A stretch of 64,000 nucleotides of DNA from Clostridium akagii DSM 12554 (GTDB lineage Bacteria > Bacillota > Clostridia > Clostridiales > Clostridiaceae): positions 186,001-250,000 of the forward strand of contig NZ_JMLK01000008.1 in assembly GCF_000686725.1 (NCBI RefSeq), in the 5' to 3' direction. Each line of letters starts with the position of its first letter. Position 1 is the stretch's first letter. The position numbers and the translations under genes were made by a program. Below are positions 1 through 9,054 of the stretch, in pieces. The notes below the pieces were generated by a model. That model was not told the origin of the DNA and ran no database searches. It worked only from the letters and a program-made list of their open reading frames with translations.

Positions 1-172
1 CTGGACTGTTCTTTAAAATAAAAAAGAATATAGATAAAATAAGTTTCCCCCAATTTCCTTTATACATATAAAGTAAGGTTATAAGTGGTTTGTTTTTATT
101 CTGCTTATAACTTTTAAGTAAATTTTCAAAATCCTTATTGCCTTGTGATTCTTTATTCTTTTGTGATTTCAA
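1..172 (-). CDS. ABC exporter subunit, N-terminus only (partial)
   Basis: This gene runs off the left edge of the window, so only its first 57 codons are visible. The TTG start at 172-170 follows a GGGGG ribosome site (181-185) by 8 nt. The peptide starts MKSQKNKESQGNKDFENLLK, is charged at first, and then turns hydrophobic with YKGNWGKLILSIFFF. That cytoplasmic lead-in followed by a first membrane helix is typical of clostridial ABC transporters that carry membrane and ATPase domains in one chain (ABC_membrane family). The assignment rests on resemblance of this short piece; the ATPase domain lies outside the window. It is downstream of, and co-directional with, the LacI-type regulator gene, which may control it. 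Confidence 0.5.
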   Translation of the reverse strand, partial: MKSQKNKESQGNKDFENLLKSYKQNKNKPLITLLYMYKGNWGKLILSIFFFILKNSP

Positions 173-220
173 ATTAATTACCCCCGTCCCTTAAGAAAAA
201 TATAATGATTTTTATTTTAT

Positions 221-230
221 AACACGTGTT
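221..230. promoter_or_regulatory. Palindrome, possible operator of the ABC gene
   Basis: AACACGTGTT is a perfect 10-bp palindrome with a central CG, a form common in LacI-family operators. It lies about 50 bp upstream of the ABC gene start and just past the 3' end of the LacI-type regulator gene. The assignment is inference from position and symmetry only. Confidence 0.3.
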
Positions 231-258
231 CGTAAATTATTAAAAAAATATTCATTTG

Positions 259-1326
259 TTATTTATTAATTGCCACTTCTAACTTTCTGCAAGATTTTCT
301 TATTATAAACTCTGTATTTAATTTAGGTATTATAATCATTTCTTCTACATTTCCTTCAATAAGTTTAATTAAATTAGTGACAAGTAAAGTCATTATCTCC
401 GTGAAATCTACTCTAAAAGTTGTAAGTGGCGGATTATAATAAGCACTAAGTATATGATCATCACTTCCAATAATTGAAATATCCTTGGGAATATTTAAAC
501 CTTTTTCAGTTATAGCCTTAATAGCACCAAAAGCTGTGCTATCATTTGCACTACATATAGCAGTTGGATTCTCACGTTTACTCTCGAGAATTTTTTCCAT
601 TGCTACATATCCACCATTTTCACTGAAATCTCCAAAAGTAACCCATTCATCAGGTATATCTAAATTATTCTTCTTAATTCCCTCTGTAAACCCTTTGTAT
701 TTTTCTAATCCAGAATTTTTATCTAAACTTCCATTTATAAAACCTATTTTTTTATGGTTTAAACTTATAAGATAATCAACAGCCTCAATAGCATTATCCT
801 TAGACTCAAAATTAATTACTAATCTGTTTGCTTCTTTTCTTCCTTTTAAATTTCCATCCATCACACCAACAATAAATCCATCACCTATTAATTCTTCTAC
901 AAGTGGCTCATGATTTTTAGTACCTATGAAAATACCACCATTAACTCTCTTTTCATAAAATACTCTCTTTATCCTTCCTGCTTCAAGTTCATCCTTAGTA
1001 TCATTTATAATATATGTTAGTACATGATATCCCTTAATAGATGCGCTTTCCACAACTCTTCCTAACATAAAATTACAATGGGCATCATTTGAAAATCCCT
1101 CAGGTGATATTATAAATAATCCTATTGTCTTTGTTTCTTTACCCTTAAGCCCTTGAGCTGATATGTCCGGATAATAATTGTACTGCTTAATAATTTTCAT
1201 TACCTTTTCATATGTTTGTTTAGATACATCATCATAATTATTAATAACCTTACTAACTGTGCTTCTTGACACTCCTGCTAGCTTTGCTATCTTTGCACTA
1301 TTAATTTTTCCATATATATCACTCAA
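259..1326 (-). CDS. LacI/GalR-family transcriptional regulator
   Basis: The product is a 355-residue repressor-type regulator. Residues 10-30 form the LacI helix-turn-helix (AKIAKLAGVSRSTVSKVIN) and are followed by the hinge region. Residues from about 65 onward form the periplasmic-binding-protein-like effector domain (for example TIGLFIISPEG and IIGSDDHILSAYYNPPLTT). The start is TTG at 1326, 8 nt after a GGGAG site. Members of this family normally sense a sugar or nucleoside; the ligand here cannot be read from sequence. The gene is followed by the start of an ABC transporter gene on the same strand, which could be its target. Confidence 0.85.
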   Translation of the reverse strand: MSDIYGKINSAKIAKLAGVSRSTVSKVINNYDDVSKQTYEKVMKIIKQYNYYPDISAQGLKGKETKTIGLFIISPEGFSNDAHCNFMLGRVVESASIKGYHVLTYIINDTKDELEAGRIKRVFYEKRVNGGIFIGTKNHEPLVEELIGDGFIVGVMDGNLKGRKEANRLVINFESKDNAIEAVDYLISLNHKKIGFINGSLDKNSGLEKYKGFTEGIKKNNLDIPDEWVTFGDFSENGGYVAMEKILESKRENPTAICSANDSTAFGAIKAITEKGLNIPKDISIIGSDDHILSAYYNPPLTTFRVDFTEIMTLLVTNLIKLIEGNVEEMIIIPKLNTEFIIRKSCRKLEVAINK

Positions 1327-1417
1327 AGTATTATCTCCCTTGCGAAATCGTGTTCTGTTATATTTTAATTTAATTTTCCCCTGCTGTCAATACATATATA
1401 CTTATGTCTCTTATTGT

Positions 1418-2485
1418 CTATTTTTTATTAACATATTCAACAATTCCAAGTGATAAGTTTTTTGATAAATTGCCTAAAACTTTATCATTCTGCAGCCTGG
1501 CCCTGTCATTATTATTGGTTAAATAACCTGCCTCAACTAGAACACTTGGTGGCTTACTTAATCTAATCACTTTAAGCTTATCTTTCACTACTCCATCATT
1601 TTTCCAACCATCACTCGCAGTTGCATGCTTTAAAATTATATTAGCTAAACTAATTCTCTGAGAAGTCTGATATCCATTTTCATTATAATAATAAGTGCCA
1701 ATTCCTTGATATTCACCCTGGTATCCATCCATACCGTTTACGTGAACTGACATGAATACATCTGGATTGATTTTGTTAACAAAATCAGCAATATCAGCTA
1801 ATGCTTGTCCCTCATCTTTATCTCTTGTAAGAACTACTCCAACACCATTATATTCTAAATCACTCACCATAAGTTTTACTATTCTTAATGTTATATCCTT
1901 CTCATGAATACTACCAACACTTATGCCACTATCCATACCACCATGCCCTGGATTAAGTACCGCTTTATGTGTAAGCGGTTTTTTTACTTTACTAATTAAA
2001 ATAATAACTTGGTTTTTGTCATTACCTTCATTTATATTTACAAAATTATTCTCTTTATAGTTTTTCTTTATTACTAAATTCTCTTTACCATTATCATTAT
2101 TCAAATATATATCCGTTGAATTGCTATCACTAATTCCAGAATTAAGTATAAGTGATGAATTTTTGTCAAAACTTATCACTATAGCACTATCATCCTGTTT
2201 ATAAGTTACATTTTTGTTTGTACTGGCAATATTTATTGTATACTTTTTAAATATATTATTTTGTTCCATGTATATATTTCCATCTTTATTCTTTGGTATT
2301 TTTACAGCTAGTTTATTATTATCTGTTAATAATTTGCTTGTGCTACTAGCTTTATTATTTTTTTTATTTGAATTAACCTCTATGCCTGAGACTATTAAGG
2401 CTAAAATTATTAACAAAATAAGTATTATAATTGATAATCGTAAAAAAAATTTTCTTCTGCTCTTTTCATCTAATATTAACCTCAT
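1418..2485 (-). CDS. N-acetylmuramoyl-L-alanine amidase (Amidase_3)
   Basis: This is a cell-wall hydrolase that cuts the bond between N-acetylmuramic acid and L-alanine in peptidoglycan. Residues 12-33 form one hydrophobic helix (signal anchor), and residues of about 40-170 are an uncharacterised Asn/Lys-rich extracellular part. The C-terminal 180 residues are the Amidase_3 catalytic domain, with the zinc ligands in NPGHGGMDSG, the glutamate of HEKDITL, the histidine of SVHVNGMD, and the late glutamate in VLVEAGYLTN. The length of 355 aa is normal for single-domain sporulation or cell-separation amidases. No SPOR or SH3 binding domain is seen. It stands alone, with its own upstream gap. Confidence 0.88.
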   Translation of the reverse strand: MRLILDEKSRRKFFLRLSIIILILLIILALIVSGIEVNSNKKNNKASSTSKLLTDNNKLAVKIPKNKDGNIYMEQNNIFKKYTINIASTNKNVTYKQDDSAIVISFDKNSSLILNSGISDSNSTDIYLNNDNGKENLVIKKNYKENNFVNINEGNDKNQVIILISKVKKPLTHKAVLNPGHGGMDSGISVGSIHEKDITLRIVKLMVSDLEYNGVGVVLTRDKDEGQALADIADFVNKINPDVFMSVHVNGMDGYQGEYQGIGTYYYNENGYQTSQRISLANIILKHATASDGWKNDGVVKDKLKVIRLSKPPSVLVEAGYLTNNNDRARLQNDKVLGNLSKNLSLGIVEYVNKK

Positions 2486-2637
2486 TAATATATGCCTCCT
2501 TACACGGGTTTATTAACTTATTTTATTTTTATATTTTCATTATATTGTAACACAATTAAATGAAACTTTCCTTTATTTTAATGTAATATATTTAACCTAT
2601 TTATGAATGTTTTGGAAACTAATTATGCCAATGAAAA

Positions 2638-2692
2638 AAAGTAGAAAATGTTTATAGATTTGTATAACAAATTTATAAATATTTTCTACTTT
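2638..2692. terminator. Terminator of the nif operon (long hairpin)
   Basis: Arms 2638-2663 and 2667-2692 pair over 26 positions with two G-U wobbles around an ATA loop, flanked by A and T runs on either side. It lies just past the last gene of the nif operon and could also stop transcripts in the other direction. Confidence 0.85.
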
Positions 2693-2708
2693 TAAAAGCT
2701 CCTTCATA

Positions 2709-3665
2709 TTAACTTTTACAGTTACTTTCACAGCCTTCACAACTATTACAACTTGAATCAAATTTTTTCATAAAATCTTCAATAATAAATGAATTGTCTT
2801 CTATTAAAAATTCACCGTTTGCATCCTTATTGAACCTTATTTTATCATCATAAAATTCAATGTATAAAGGTACTATGTCCTTGCTTTCATCATTATATGA
2901 GCTGATCTTTAATCCAGGTTCAAAAATACTTAAAAGCCCTTTGGAACTAGTAACTTTGATTTTTCCCATTGATGTTACTAAGGATTTTACTTTTCCATCC
3001 CCATAAAAATTCAATGAATTATCATCACCATTAATTCCAATGGCATTCACATCATATGCCATAATATTTCCTATGGAGGTCTTTACTTTTAAAGGTTTTG
3101 AAGGTTCACATGATTTTAGTTTTCCATCTTCATAAAGTGATAATCCAATACGAATATCAGCTATTCCACAAGGCGTTTGTATATTAACTCTATCCGTTGG
3201 CCAGAATGTTAGACTTTTAACTTGTGCTGTTTCATAAAATTTAATCCCAATAATTTTTTTTGTAAATTTTGCAAATTCAAAATCAAAATTTAATTCTGTA
3301 GCTAACTCATATTCATTTTCTTCTGTCCAAAATGCTGTTATTTTACCGTTTAGTGGTAAAATACGTTTTATATTCCCATTTTCATAAAATGAAATAAATT
3401 CAGCTGGAATCTCACCTACACTTGTCCTTACATTGGTTTGTTTATCTAATGATATAGTTCTAATATTGCCGTCCTTATAAAATGATAAAGATTTTGTGTA
3501 TTTACGTCTTGACCCATCATCTTCATACTGTGGCACAAAGGTTCCAATACTAGTGGTCATTTCACAATACTTATCAAGTTTACATTCTTTTATATTGTTA
3601 TCATTATAATATTCTATATCACTTATTCCTTTAATCAGTCCATATTTTGTGAAGATTTCCTTCAT
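2709..3665 (-). CDS. YwqK/MORN-like repeat protein with CX2CX2CX3C tail
   Basis: This is the last gene of the nif operon and its function is unknown. The 318-residue protein consists of six to seven imperfect repeats of about 45 residues, each around a FYxDGxIKS-type beta-hairpin followed by V(K/R)TSxG. The pattern resembles YwqK/MORN-variant proteins, often labelled antitoxins, but no toxin gene is adjacent. The extreme C-terminus carries Cys306, 309, 312 and 316, spaced CX2CX2CX3C like the cluster site of [4Fe-4S] ferredoxins but lacking the usual proline. A GGGGAGG site lies 7 nt before the ATG. It sits 30 nt downstream of the AnfO-like gene. A role in metal or cluster handling for nitrogenase is inference from the tail and the context. 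Confidence 0.7.
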   Translation of the reverse strand: MKEIFTKYGLIKGISDIEYYNDNNIKECKLDKYCEMTTSIGTFVPQYEDDGSRRKYTKSLSFYKDGNIRTISLDKQTNVRTSVGEIPAEFISFYENGNIKRILPLNGKITAFWTEENEYELATELNFDFEFAKFTKKIIGIKFYETAQVKSLTFWPTDRVNIQTPCGIADIRIGLSLYEDGKLKSCEPSKPLKVKTSIGNIMAYDVNAIGINGDDNSLNFYGDGKVKSLVTSMGKIKVTSSKGLLSIFEPGLKISSYNDESKDIVPLYIEFYDDKIRFNKDANGEFLIEDNSFIIEDFMKKFDSSCNSCEGCESNCKS

Positions 3666-3695
3666 ATGCTTACCTCCCCATGAAACTATACTCAG

Positions 3696-4337
3696 CTATA
3701 ACTCACCACATACTTTATGAGAAACAGTTATCTTTACTTTATTTTTAACATTTGATTCAACATCAGCTTTTAAATTTTTTCTTTTTAACTCCATGTCAAG
3801 CCATTTGGGTTCATGAGAACAAATTATTTCTAGTTCATAAAATGGAGTATTGTTTAAAAATGGTAATAGCACCTGTTTAGACGAATAGTTTATATTACCT
3901 TCCTGGATTTTTTTTAAATCAATGCTAAAATAACCATCCTTACCATTACTAACTGGACAGGGCACCGCTTGTAGTTTAACATCGTCAGCAAATTCTAGCT
4001 CATCTTGTTTATATTCATTTTCAAGAACATAATCTAAAAACTCCTCAGGTTTTCCTTCTATTTCCCATATATTATATCCTATTTTTTCGAGAATTGTATA
4101 TGGAATTCCTGTAACTTTATTTCCTATAAATATTCTGCAATCACCTAATGCTTCAATAGTACTTTGAATATTTTCACGAATTGATACTATACTCATACTC
4201 TCATCCATTTTTAGCAAGATTTCTTTAATTACTTTCCAATTTTCATTTTCCTTTGAATATACTTTAACTACACCGGATTCATTTAAAGATGTAGTCGCTC
4301 CATTAATGCCTAAAAATACTGCTATAGTCTTACCCAT
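3696..4337 (-). CDS. AnfO-family nitrogenase accessory protein
   Basis: The product of 213 residues resembles the AnfO family, named from Fe-only nitrogenase clusters. Family-like features are the N-terminal KTIAVFLGINGATTSL, then VVKVYSKENENWKVIKEI, the central GDCRIFIGNKVTGIPYTIL, and IWEIEGKPEEFLDYVLE. The molecular role is not established. The start was taken as the ATG at 4337, 5 nt after GGAGGGAG; an upstream in-frame ATG at 4352 overlaps that ribosome site. It lies 30 nt downstream of nifV alpha. No anfH, anfD, anfG or anfK gene is present in the window, so here it accompanies a molybdenum nitrogenase. Confidence 0.72.
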   Translation of the reverse strand: MGKTIAVFLGINGATTSLNESGVVKVYSKENENWKVIKEILLKMDESMSIVSIRENIQSTIEALGDCRIFIGNKVTGIPYTILEKIGYNIWEIEGKPEEFLDYVLENEYKQDELEFADDVKLQAVPCPVSNGKDGYFSIDLKKIQEGNINYSSKQVLLPFLNNTPFYELEIICSHEPKWLDMELKRKNLKADVESNVKNKVKITVSHKVCGEL

Positions 4338-4367
4338 TAAATCTCCCTCCATTCTGCAAACTGTTTT

Positions 4368-5192
4368 TTAAACTAATAAATGTTCTATGCCATATTTAAT
4401 TATATGTTTTATATTTTCTTCTTTTCTAATTAAACTTTTATAATCCTTTGAGAACAAATCTTCTCCTGTAAGTTCATATAACACCCTTACAAACCTGCTA
4501 AAATTACAATTTCCAGCTCTTTCACCAATGCCACTAATGGTACAATCCACATATTGAGCACCTGCATCAACTGCAGCCATTGAATTGGCCATGGCCATTC
4601 CAAAATCATTGTGCATATGAGCTTCTATCTGAATTGGAACCTCATTCATTATTTTTTTTATGTCATAAACTGTTTTGCGTGGACATAAAATCCCCACTGT
4701 ATCAGCATATCTTACTCTTTTCACACCCATTTCAAAAACAAGTTTACATATCTCAATTAGAAAGTCCATATTCGCCCTTGATGCATCTTCAAGCCCCACT
4801 GTTATCTCATATTCCTTGCAAGTTGCATAAGTGATACATTTTGATAAATTATCAATAACCCATGATTTATCTTTTCCAAGTTTTGATTGAATTTGTATGT
4901 CTGATGAAGGCACTGATATGTGAATTATATCCACGCCGCAATCCATTGACTGCTGAATATCTTTGATGCTCATCCTGTTCCAAGAAGATATTTTACTTTT
5001 TAATCCTAATTTAACAATTTCCTTGATACTTTCTTTCTCATCTCCACCCATTGCAGGAATACCCGCCTCAATTTGGAAAATATCCATAGCATTAATTAGT
5101 TTAGCGATTTCAACTTTATCTTCTATACTAAATGCTATACCGGCTTTTTGTTCTCCATCTCTAAGTGTAGTATCTACTATCCTTGCATTCAT
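4368..5192 (-). CDS. nifV: Homocitrate synthase, alpha (catalytic) subunit
   Basis: This is the N-terminal catalytic half of homocitrate synthase, which condenses acetyl-CoA with 2-oxoglutarate to give homocitrate, the organic ligand of FeMo-co. The TIM-barrel signature VDTTLRDGEQKAGIAF is at the N-terminus, and the metal-binding HMHNDFGMAMAN lies near residue 195, followed by the glycine-rich CTISGIGERAGN. The 274 residues end before the regulatory and communication domains, which are encoded by the preceding gene (nifV omega); this split is known from C. pasteurianum. ATG at 5192 was chosen because it lies 8 nt after GGCGGAGAG; an in-frame GTG at 5201 abuts that site. The gap to nifV omega is 18 nt. 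Confidence 0.9.
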   Translation of the reverse strand: MNARIVDTTLRDGEQKAGIAFSIEDKVEIAKLINAMDIFQIEAGIPAMGGDEKESIKEIVKLGLKSKISSWNRMSIKDIQQSMDCGVDIIHISVPSSDIQIQSKLGKDKSWVIDNLSKCITYATCKEYEITVGLEDASRANMDFLIEICKLVFEMGVKRVRYADTVGILCPRKTVYDIKKIMNEVPIQIEAHMHNDFGMAMANSMAAVDAGAQYVDCTISGIGERAGNCNFSRFVRVLYELTGEDLFSKDYKSLIRKEENIKHIIKYGIEHLLV

Positions 5193-5210
5193 TACTATCA
5201 CTCTCCGCCT

Positions 5211-6260
5211 TCAATAAAAATTATTAAAGCCCTTACTCATTTCAATTAATTCATAATCTAAAATATTTCTCTTTAGCTTAATACTATTTACCCTTATTTC
5301 ACTTAAAAAAGCCTCCATGTTTATAAAAGTATAATCTACATTAAGCTCCTTCAATTTAACCATAACTGCTTTTCTTCCAGAATGTTTTCCAATAAGCATT
5401 TTTCGTTCTTTCCCAATTTCTTTTGGTTCATAAGGTTCATAAGTTTTTGAATCTTTTGCTATTCCATCAACATGTATCCCTGATTCATATTTAAATATAT
5501 CCTCTCCAAGTACTGGTTTCATATTATATATCGCTTCTCCTGTTAGCTCTGTATAGGCACCTGAGGCAGCTGGTAATAATTTCAAATTCCCATGTAGAAT
5601 GCCTTTTTTTATTACCTTAAGCGCCACAATAATCTCCTCAAGTGGTGTATATCCATACTTTTCACCATTAAAAGTTGTAGTAATAAAATCCGCACCATCT
5701 ACGCATGCTTCCATAGTAATTGCTGTGCCCATATAAAATTTATTATCAGCACAAATATCTACTTTTACTAAAAAATTTGTTTTTAAATCCATGATCAGAC
5801 TAGTAAAGCTCTTCAAATTGTATTTACTTATATTTTTTATCCTTATGCATTTAATATTAAACATACTAAATATCTTATTGCTTTCATCTAAATATAATTC
5901 ATCTAAATTCTCAATGTCTATTTCTAGCATCACTTTATTGTTTTTCAGCTTGCTAACACCCTTACAACTAAAATTCAAAATTTGATTATATTCAATAACA
6001 ATATAATCAAATTTATATTTATTCAAACAAAATATATCCGAATCTTTATTCATCCTAAGCATATAATTTAAATCTTCTGGAAGTTCTTTCACGTTACTTG
6101 CAATATCACTGTTTATTTCTATTAAATCAACACCTAAGCCATAAAGTAGTTTTAAAAATTTCACTACCTTATAGCTATGAGGTGCTTGTATATCAATATT
6201 CATATGAATTAACGTTCTATCAATAATAAGTTTTTTACTCTCTTCTAATAAGATGGACAT
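5211..6260 (-). CDS. nifV: Homocitrate synthase, omega subunit
   Basis: This is the partner subunit of split homocitrate synthase. The first 160 residues are a degenerate TIM-barrel-like part lacking the TTLRDGEQ motif. The second half carries GADFITTTFNGEKYGYTPLEEI and the conserved C-terminal stretch ESGIHVDGIAKDSKTYEP then IGKHSGRKAV, which are normal C-terminal elements of one-chain NifV and isopropylmalate synthases. The protein is 349 residues long. The ATG at 6260 is 9 nt from GGAGG. It precedes nifV alpha directly, so both chains are made together. In C. pasteurianum omega also comes before alpha. Confidence 0.85.
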   Translation of the reverse strand: MSILLEESKKLIIDRTLIHMNIDIQAPHSYKVVKFLKLLYGLGVDLIEINSDIASNVKELPEDLNYMLRMNKDSDIFCLNKYKFDYIVIEYNQILNFSCKGVSKLKNNKVMLEIDIENLDELYLDESNKIFSMFNIKCIRIKNISKYNLKSFTSLIMDLKTNFLVKVDICADNKFYMGTAITMEACVDGADFITTTFNGEKYGYTPLEEIIVALKVIKKGILHGNLKLLPAASGAYTELTGEAIYNMKPVLGEDIFKYESGIHVDGIAKDSKTYEPYEPKEIGKERKMLIGKHSGRKAVMVKLKELNVDYTFINMEAFLSEIRVNSIKLKRNILDYELIEMSKGFNNFY

Positions 6261-6285
6261 ATAAAAATACCTCCAATTTGAAATT

Positions 6286-6342
6286 AGGCATCTTCAAAAA
6301 AATAACTAGTCAGTATGCTAGTCTATTTTCTTTCAGATGCCT
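6286..6342. repeat. Hairpin repeat element, copy 1 (57 bp)
   Basis: The element begins AGGCATCTTC and ends AGATGCCT, so its ends pair, and its core contains AAAAAAATAACTAGTCAGTA. Very similar elements lie at 17370-17434, 50859-50915 and 52661-52729. This copy sits between nifN-B and nifV omega, inside the operon. Confidence 0.8.
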
Positions 6343-6351
6343 TAACAATAT

Positions 6352-9033
6352 TTAACCTTGCATCTCTTTTGCAGCTTTTTGAATTCCTTCATTTATACTG
6401 TCATACATTTGGATAACTCTAATTCCTTTTTTCTCTAATTTTTTTATAGGCTCTATCCCAGCTCTTAATGTAAGTACAGCATCACAGCCCTCAATAGTTT
6501 TTAGGATTTTCCCTATTTTGTCATCATGTTCATCACATTCCTCAGCTCCATCACAATACTTATCCACATCTCTTTTTTCTAAATATTTTACATTAACCCC
6601 ATCATAAGAATATATGTGAAATTCATTCGAGTGTCCAAAATGTTGATCAATATTTATACCTGATTTAGATGAAATTGCAAATTTCAAAATCTTTGTTTTT
6701 TGTGTATCTTCATTTGTTTTTGTAGCTTTAGGCTCTATATCATTATAATCACTATTGCATCCAATATTTCTAAAATCTATGGAGCAATCTTGAGATAATG
6801 TTCCAATAGCATCTGCTCTGCATTGCTTACAGTGATACATTTGTTTTACATGTTTTTCACTTTCTTTTCTCATTTTCTTTAGTTCTTGATTACTTACCAT
6901 AGGCAAGTTTTCAAATCCACTCCCTTTTACAGGAATCATCTGCATAATATTTGTTATATAAACTCCACATTCTTTAACCTTTTTAATTACATCTACAATA
7001 TGCTCATCATTAATTCCTTTAATCATAACTGTATTTACTTTACATATTATTCCTTTGGAACATAAATATCTAAGACCAGTAAGCTGATTATTCATAAGTA
7101 TTTCTGCTGCTTCTTCTCCAACATATTTTTTTCCTAAATAGTTTACTTCTTTATATACTTTTGCTCCAATCTTTATGTCCACTGCATTAATAGTAACTGT
7201 AATATGTGATACTCCTAGCTCCACCAATTGATTTGCATAAAATGGAAGCATCAAACCATTTGTAGATAAACAAAATGTAATATTAGGATCTTCTTTTTTA
7301 ATTAATTCTATGGATTTTCTAACCTCATCAAAGTTTGCAAGTGCATCACCTGGTCCTGCTATACCTAAAACTGTTAAGTTTTTCATTTTACTCTTAACTT
7401 CTTTGAATTTTGCTAGAGCCTGCTCTGGAGTTAAAACTTCACTTGTAACACCAGGTCTACTTTCATTTAAGCAGTCATATTTTCTAACACAATAATTACA
7501 ACTTATATTACACTTTGGTGCTACTGGTATATGCATTCTAGCAAATTGATGTGCATTGTCCCCATAACAAGGATGTGTACAGGTTTTATCCTCGTTTGTA
7601 ATAATGTTCTTATTTTCAACGTTTAATTCCTCAGTGTTTTGCATAATTTCTATTTCCTCCTCTTCTGGTACAAAATAACTATCATAAGATTTTTTTCTAA
7701 AGTTATCCTCGTTATATTCTAGTATTGTATTTGCGATGCTATCTATTAAAAACGACGAGCCATTATATCCTGTAATAACTTGTCTTTGAGCTCCAACTCT
7801 ATCATGAATAGGAAAACCAATTCTAACCATCTTTACTCCCATGCGTGCTGCCATTCTTCTACCGTCTGAATTACCAATAATCAGATTCACATCTAAGATT
7901 TTTGCATGTTTTTCTATGGTTTCAAAATCTGTATCATCAATTATGATAGCATCTTCTACCTGATTTTCTAATTCATGTTTTACGCTACTCTTCAATATTT
8001 TATTTTTTGTGCCTAAGGCAATAAGTTTTAATGTTATACCATTTTCTGCACAAATTTTTGTTACAGCGAGAACTAGTTCCGGTTCTCCATATAAAATTGC
8101 TTTTACCTCTCCATTATATTTATGGCTATCTATCATAGCATCTAAATATCTTCCACGTTCTGTTTTAAAACTATCTGGTACTGGTATTCCACTTATTTCT
8201 GATATTTGAGAAATAAACTCATCTGTATTTCTTATACCAATAGGTACTCCACATCTATATAGTGGTACCCCAAATGTATCTCTTAAATAAACTCCTGGCG
8301 ATTCTTGATCTTCAAGTGTAACGCCCATTTCAATAGTTCCTAGGGCTCCACCCATACTTTCAATATCTTTTATTTTTGTGCCTCCATCTGGAATTCTTTT
8401 ATATCCTTTTTCATGTGGTGCATCTAATGTATTTGATACATCAGGTAAAATTGTATACCCCACTCCAAAACAATCCAATATGCTTTTTATATTCCTTACA
8501 TCTCCTGGATTTAAATTTGCACATATTATATTTATCTTTTTATCTTTCTCACATTTTACTGTAACCTGTTCCACTATTTTTCTTAATGCCCTATAGTACC
8601 CTTCTGTTTGAGTACCACTGTATCCTGGTGTTGGAACTGTTATTATTTTTATATTTTTCAAATTTTCATCTGTATTTTCATCGTAGAATTCTCCCACGAT
8701 CCTGTTGATATCCTCACCAATTGTCTCAGCAAGACAAGTTGTCATTACCCCAATTGTAGTTGGAGTATACATCTTAATCATATTTTTTAGCCCTGTTTTT
8801 AAGTTTTTAGTACCACCATAAATAGTACCATTTTCTGTTAGCGAAGATGATGCTATATCAATTGGCTCATTATAATGAGTTGCCATATGTCTTCTAATAT
8901 ATGTGCTGCATCCTTGTGAGCCATGTAAAATTACCATATTTCCCTCTATGCCTTTAAATGCAAGCACTGCGCCCATAGGCATACACATTTTACACGGATT
9001 TACATCTAAATTTACATAACTTTTATTACTCAT
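6352..9033 (-). CDS. nifN-B: FeMo-co assembly fusion NifN-NifB (with NafY/NifX-like tail)
   Basis: Three modules lie in one 893-residue chain. Residues 1 to about 440 are NifN, the NifK-like partner of NifE, with NPCKMCMPMG and HGSQGCSTYIRR. From about 480 comes NifB, a radical-SAM enzyme that builds the 8Fe core of FeMo-co: CTHPCYGDNAHQFARMHIPV is followed by the CX3CX2C site CNISCNYC, and a later Cys-rich stretch reads MYHCKQCRADAIG. The last 110 residues (ISSKSGINIDQHFGHSNEF, then CDAVLTLRAGIEPIKKLE) form a NifX/NafY-type cofactor-binding domain. NifN-B fusions are known from clostridia. The ATG at 9033 is 8 nt from GAGGAGG; an upstream in-frame GTG overlaps that site. It follows nifE by 21 nt. 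Confidence 0.95.
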   Translation of the reverse strand: MSNKSYVNLDVNPCKMCMPMGAVLAFKGIEGNMVILHGSQGCSTYIRRHMATHYNEPIDIASSSLTENGTIYGGTKNLKTGLKNMIKMYTPTTIGVMTTCLAETIGEDINRIVGEFYDENTDENLKNIKIITVPTPGYSGTQTEGYYRALRKIVEQVTVKCEKDKKINIICANLNPGDVRNIKSILDCFGVGYTILPDVSNTLDAPHEKGYKRIPDGGTKIKDIESMGGALGTIEMGVTLEDQESPGVYLRDTFGVPLYRCGVPIGIRNTDEFISQISEISGIPVPDSFKTERGRYLDAMIDSHKYNGEVKAILYGEPELVLAVTKICAENGITLKLIALGTKNKILKSSVKHELENQVEDAIIIDDTDFETIEKHAKILDVNLIIGNSDGRRMAARMGVKMVRIGFPIHDRVGAQRQVITGYNGSSFLIDSIANTILEYNEDNFRKKSYDSYFVPEEEEIEIMQNTEELNVENKNIITNEDKTCTHPCYGDNAHQFARMHIPVAPKCNISCNYCVRKYDCLNESRPGVTSEVLTPEQALAKFKEVKSKMKNLTVLGIAGPGDALANFDEVRKSIELIKKEDPNITFCLSTNGLMLPFYANQLVELGVSHITVTINAVDIKIGAKVYKEVNYLGKKYVGEEAAEILMNNQLTGLRYLCSKGIICKVNTVMIKGINDEHIVDVIKKVKECGVYITNIMQMIPVKGSGFENLPMVSNQELKKMRKESEKHVKQMYHCKQCRADAIGTLSQDCSIDFRNIGCNSDYNDIEPKATKTNEDTQKTKILKFAISSKSGINIDQHFGHSNEFHIYSYDGVNVKYLEKRDVDKYCDGAEECDEHDDKIGKILKTIEGCDAVLTLRAGIEPIKKLEKKGIRVIQMYDSINEGIQKAAKEMQG

Positions 9034-9054
9034 GAAAAACACCTCCTCATATTT

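Noticed and set aside
2709-3665. Toxin-antitoxin antitoxin (the usual label of YwqK-like proteins)
   Set aside because: No toxin-like gene is adjacent, and the gene is the last member of the nif operon, so an antitoxin role is not supported.
4368-6260. nifV interrupted by frameshift
   Set aside because: Each half has its own start and ribosome site, and the omega/alpha split is the established clostridial arrangement.
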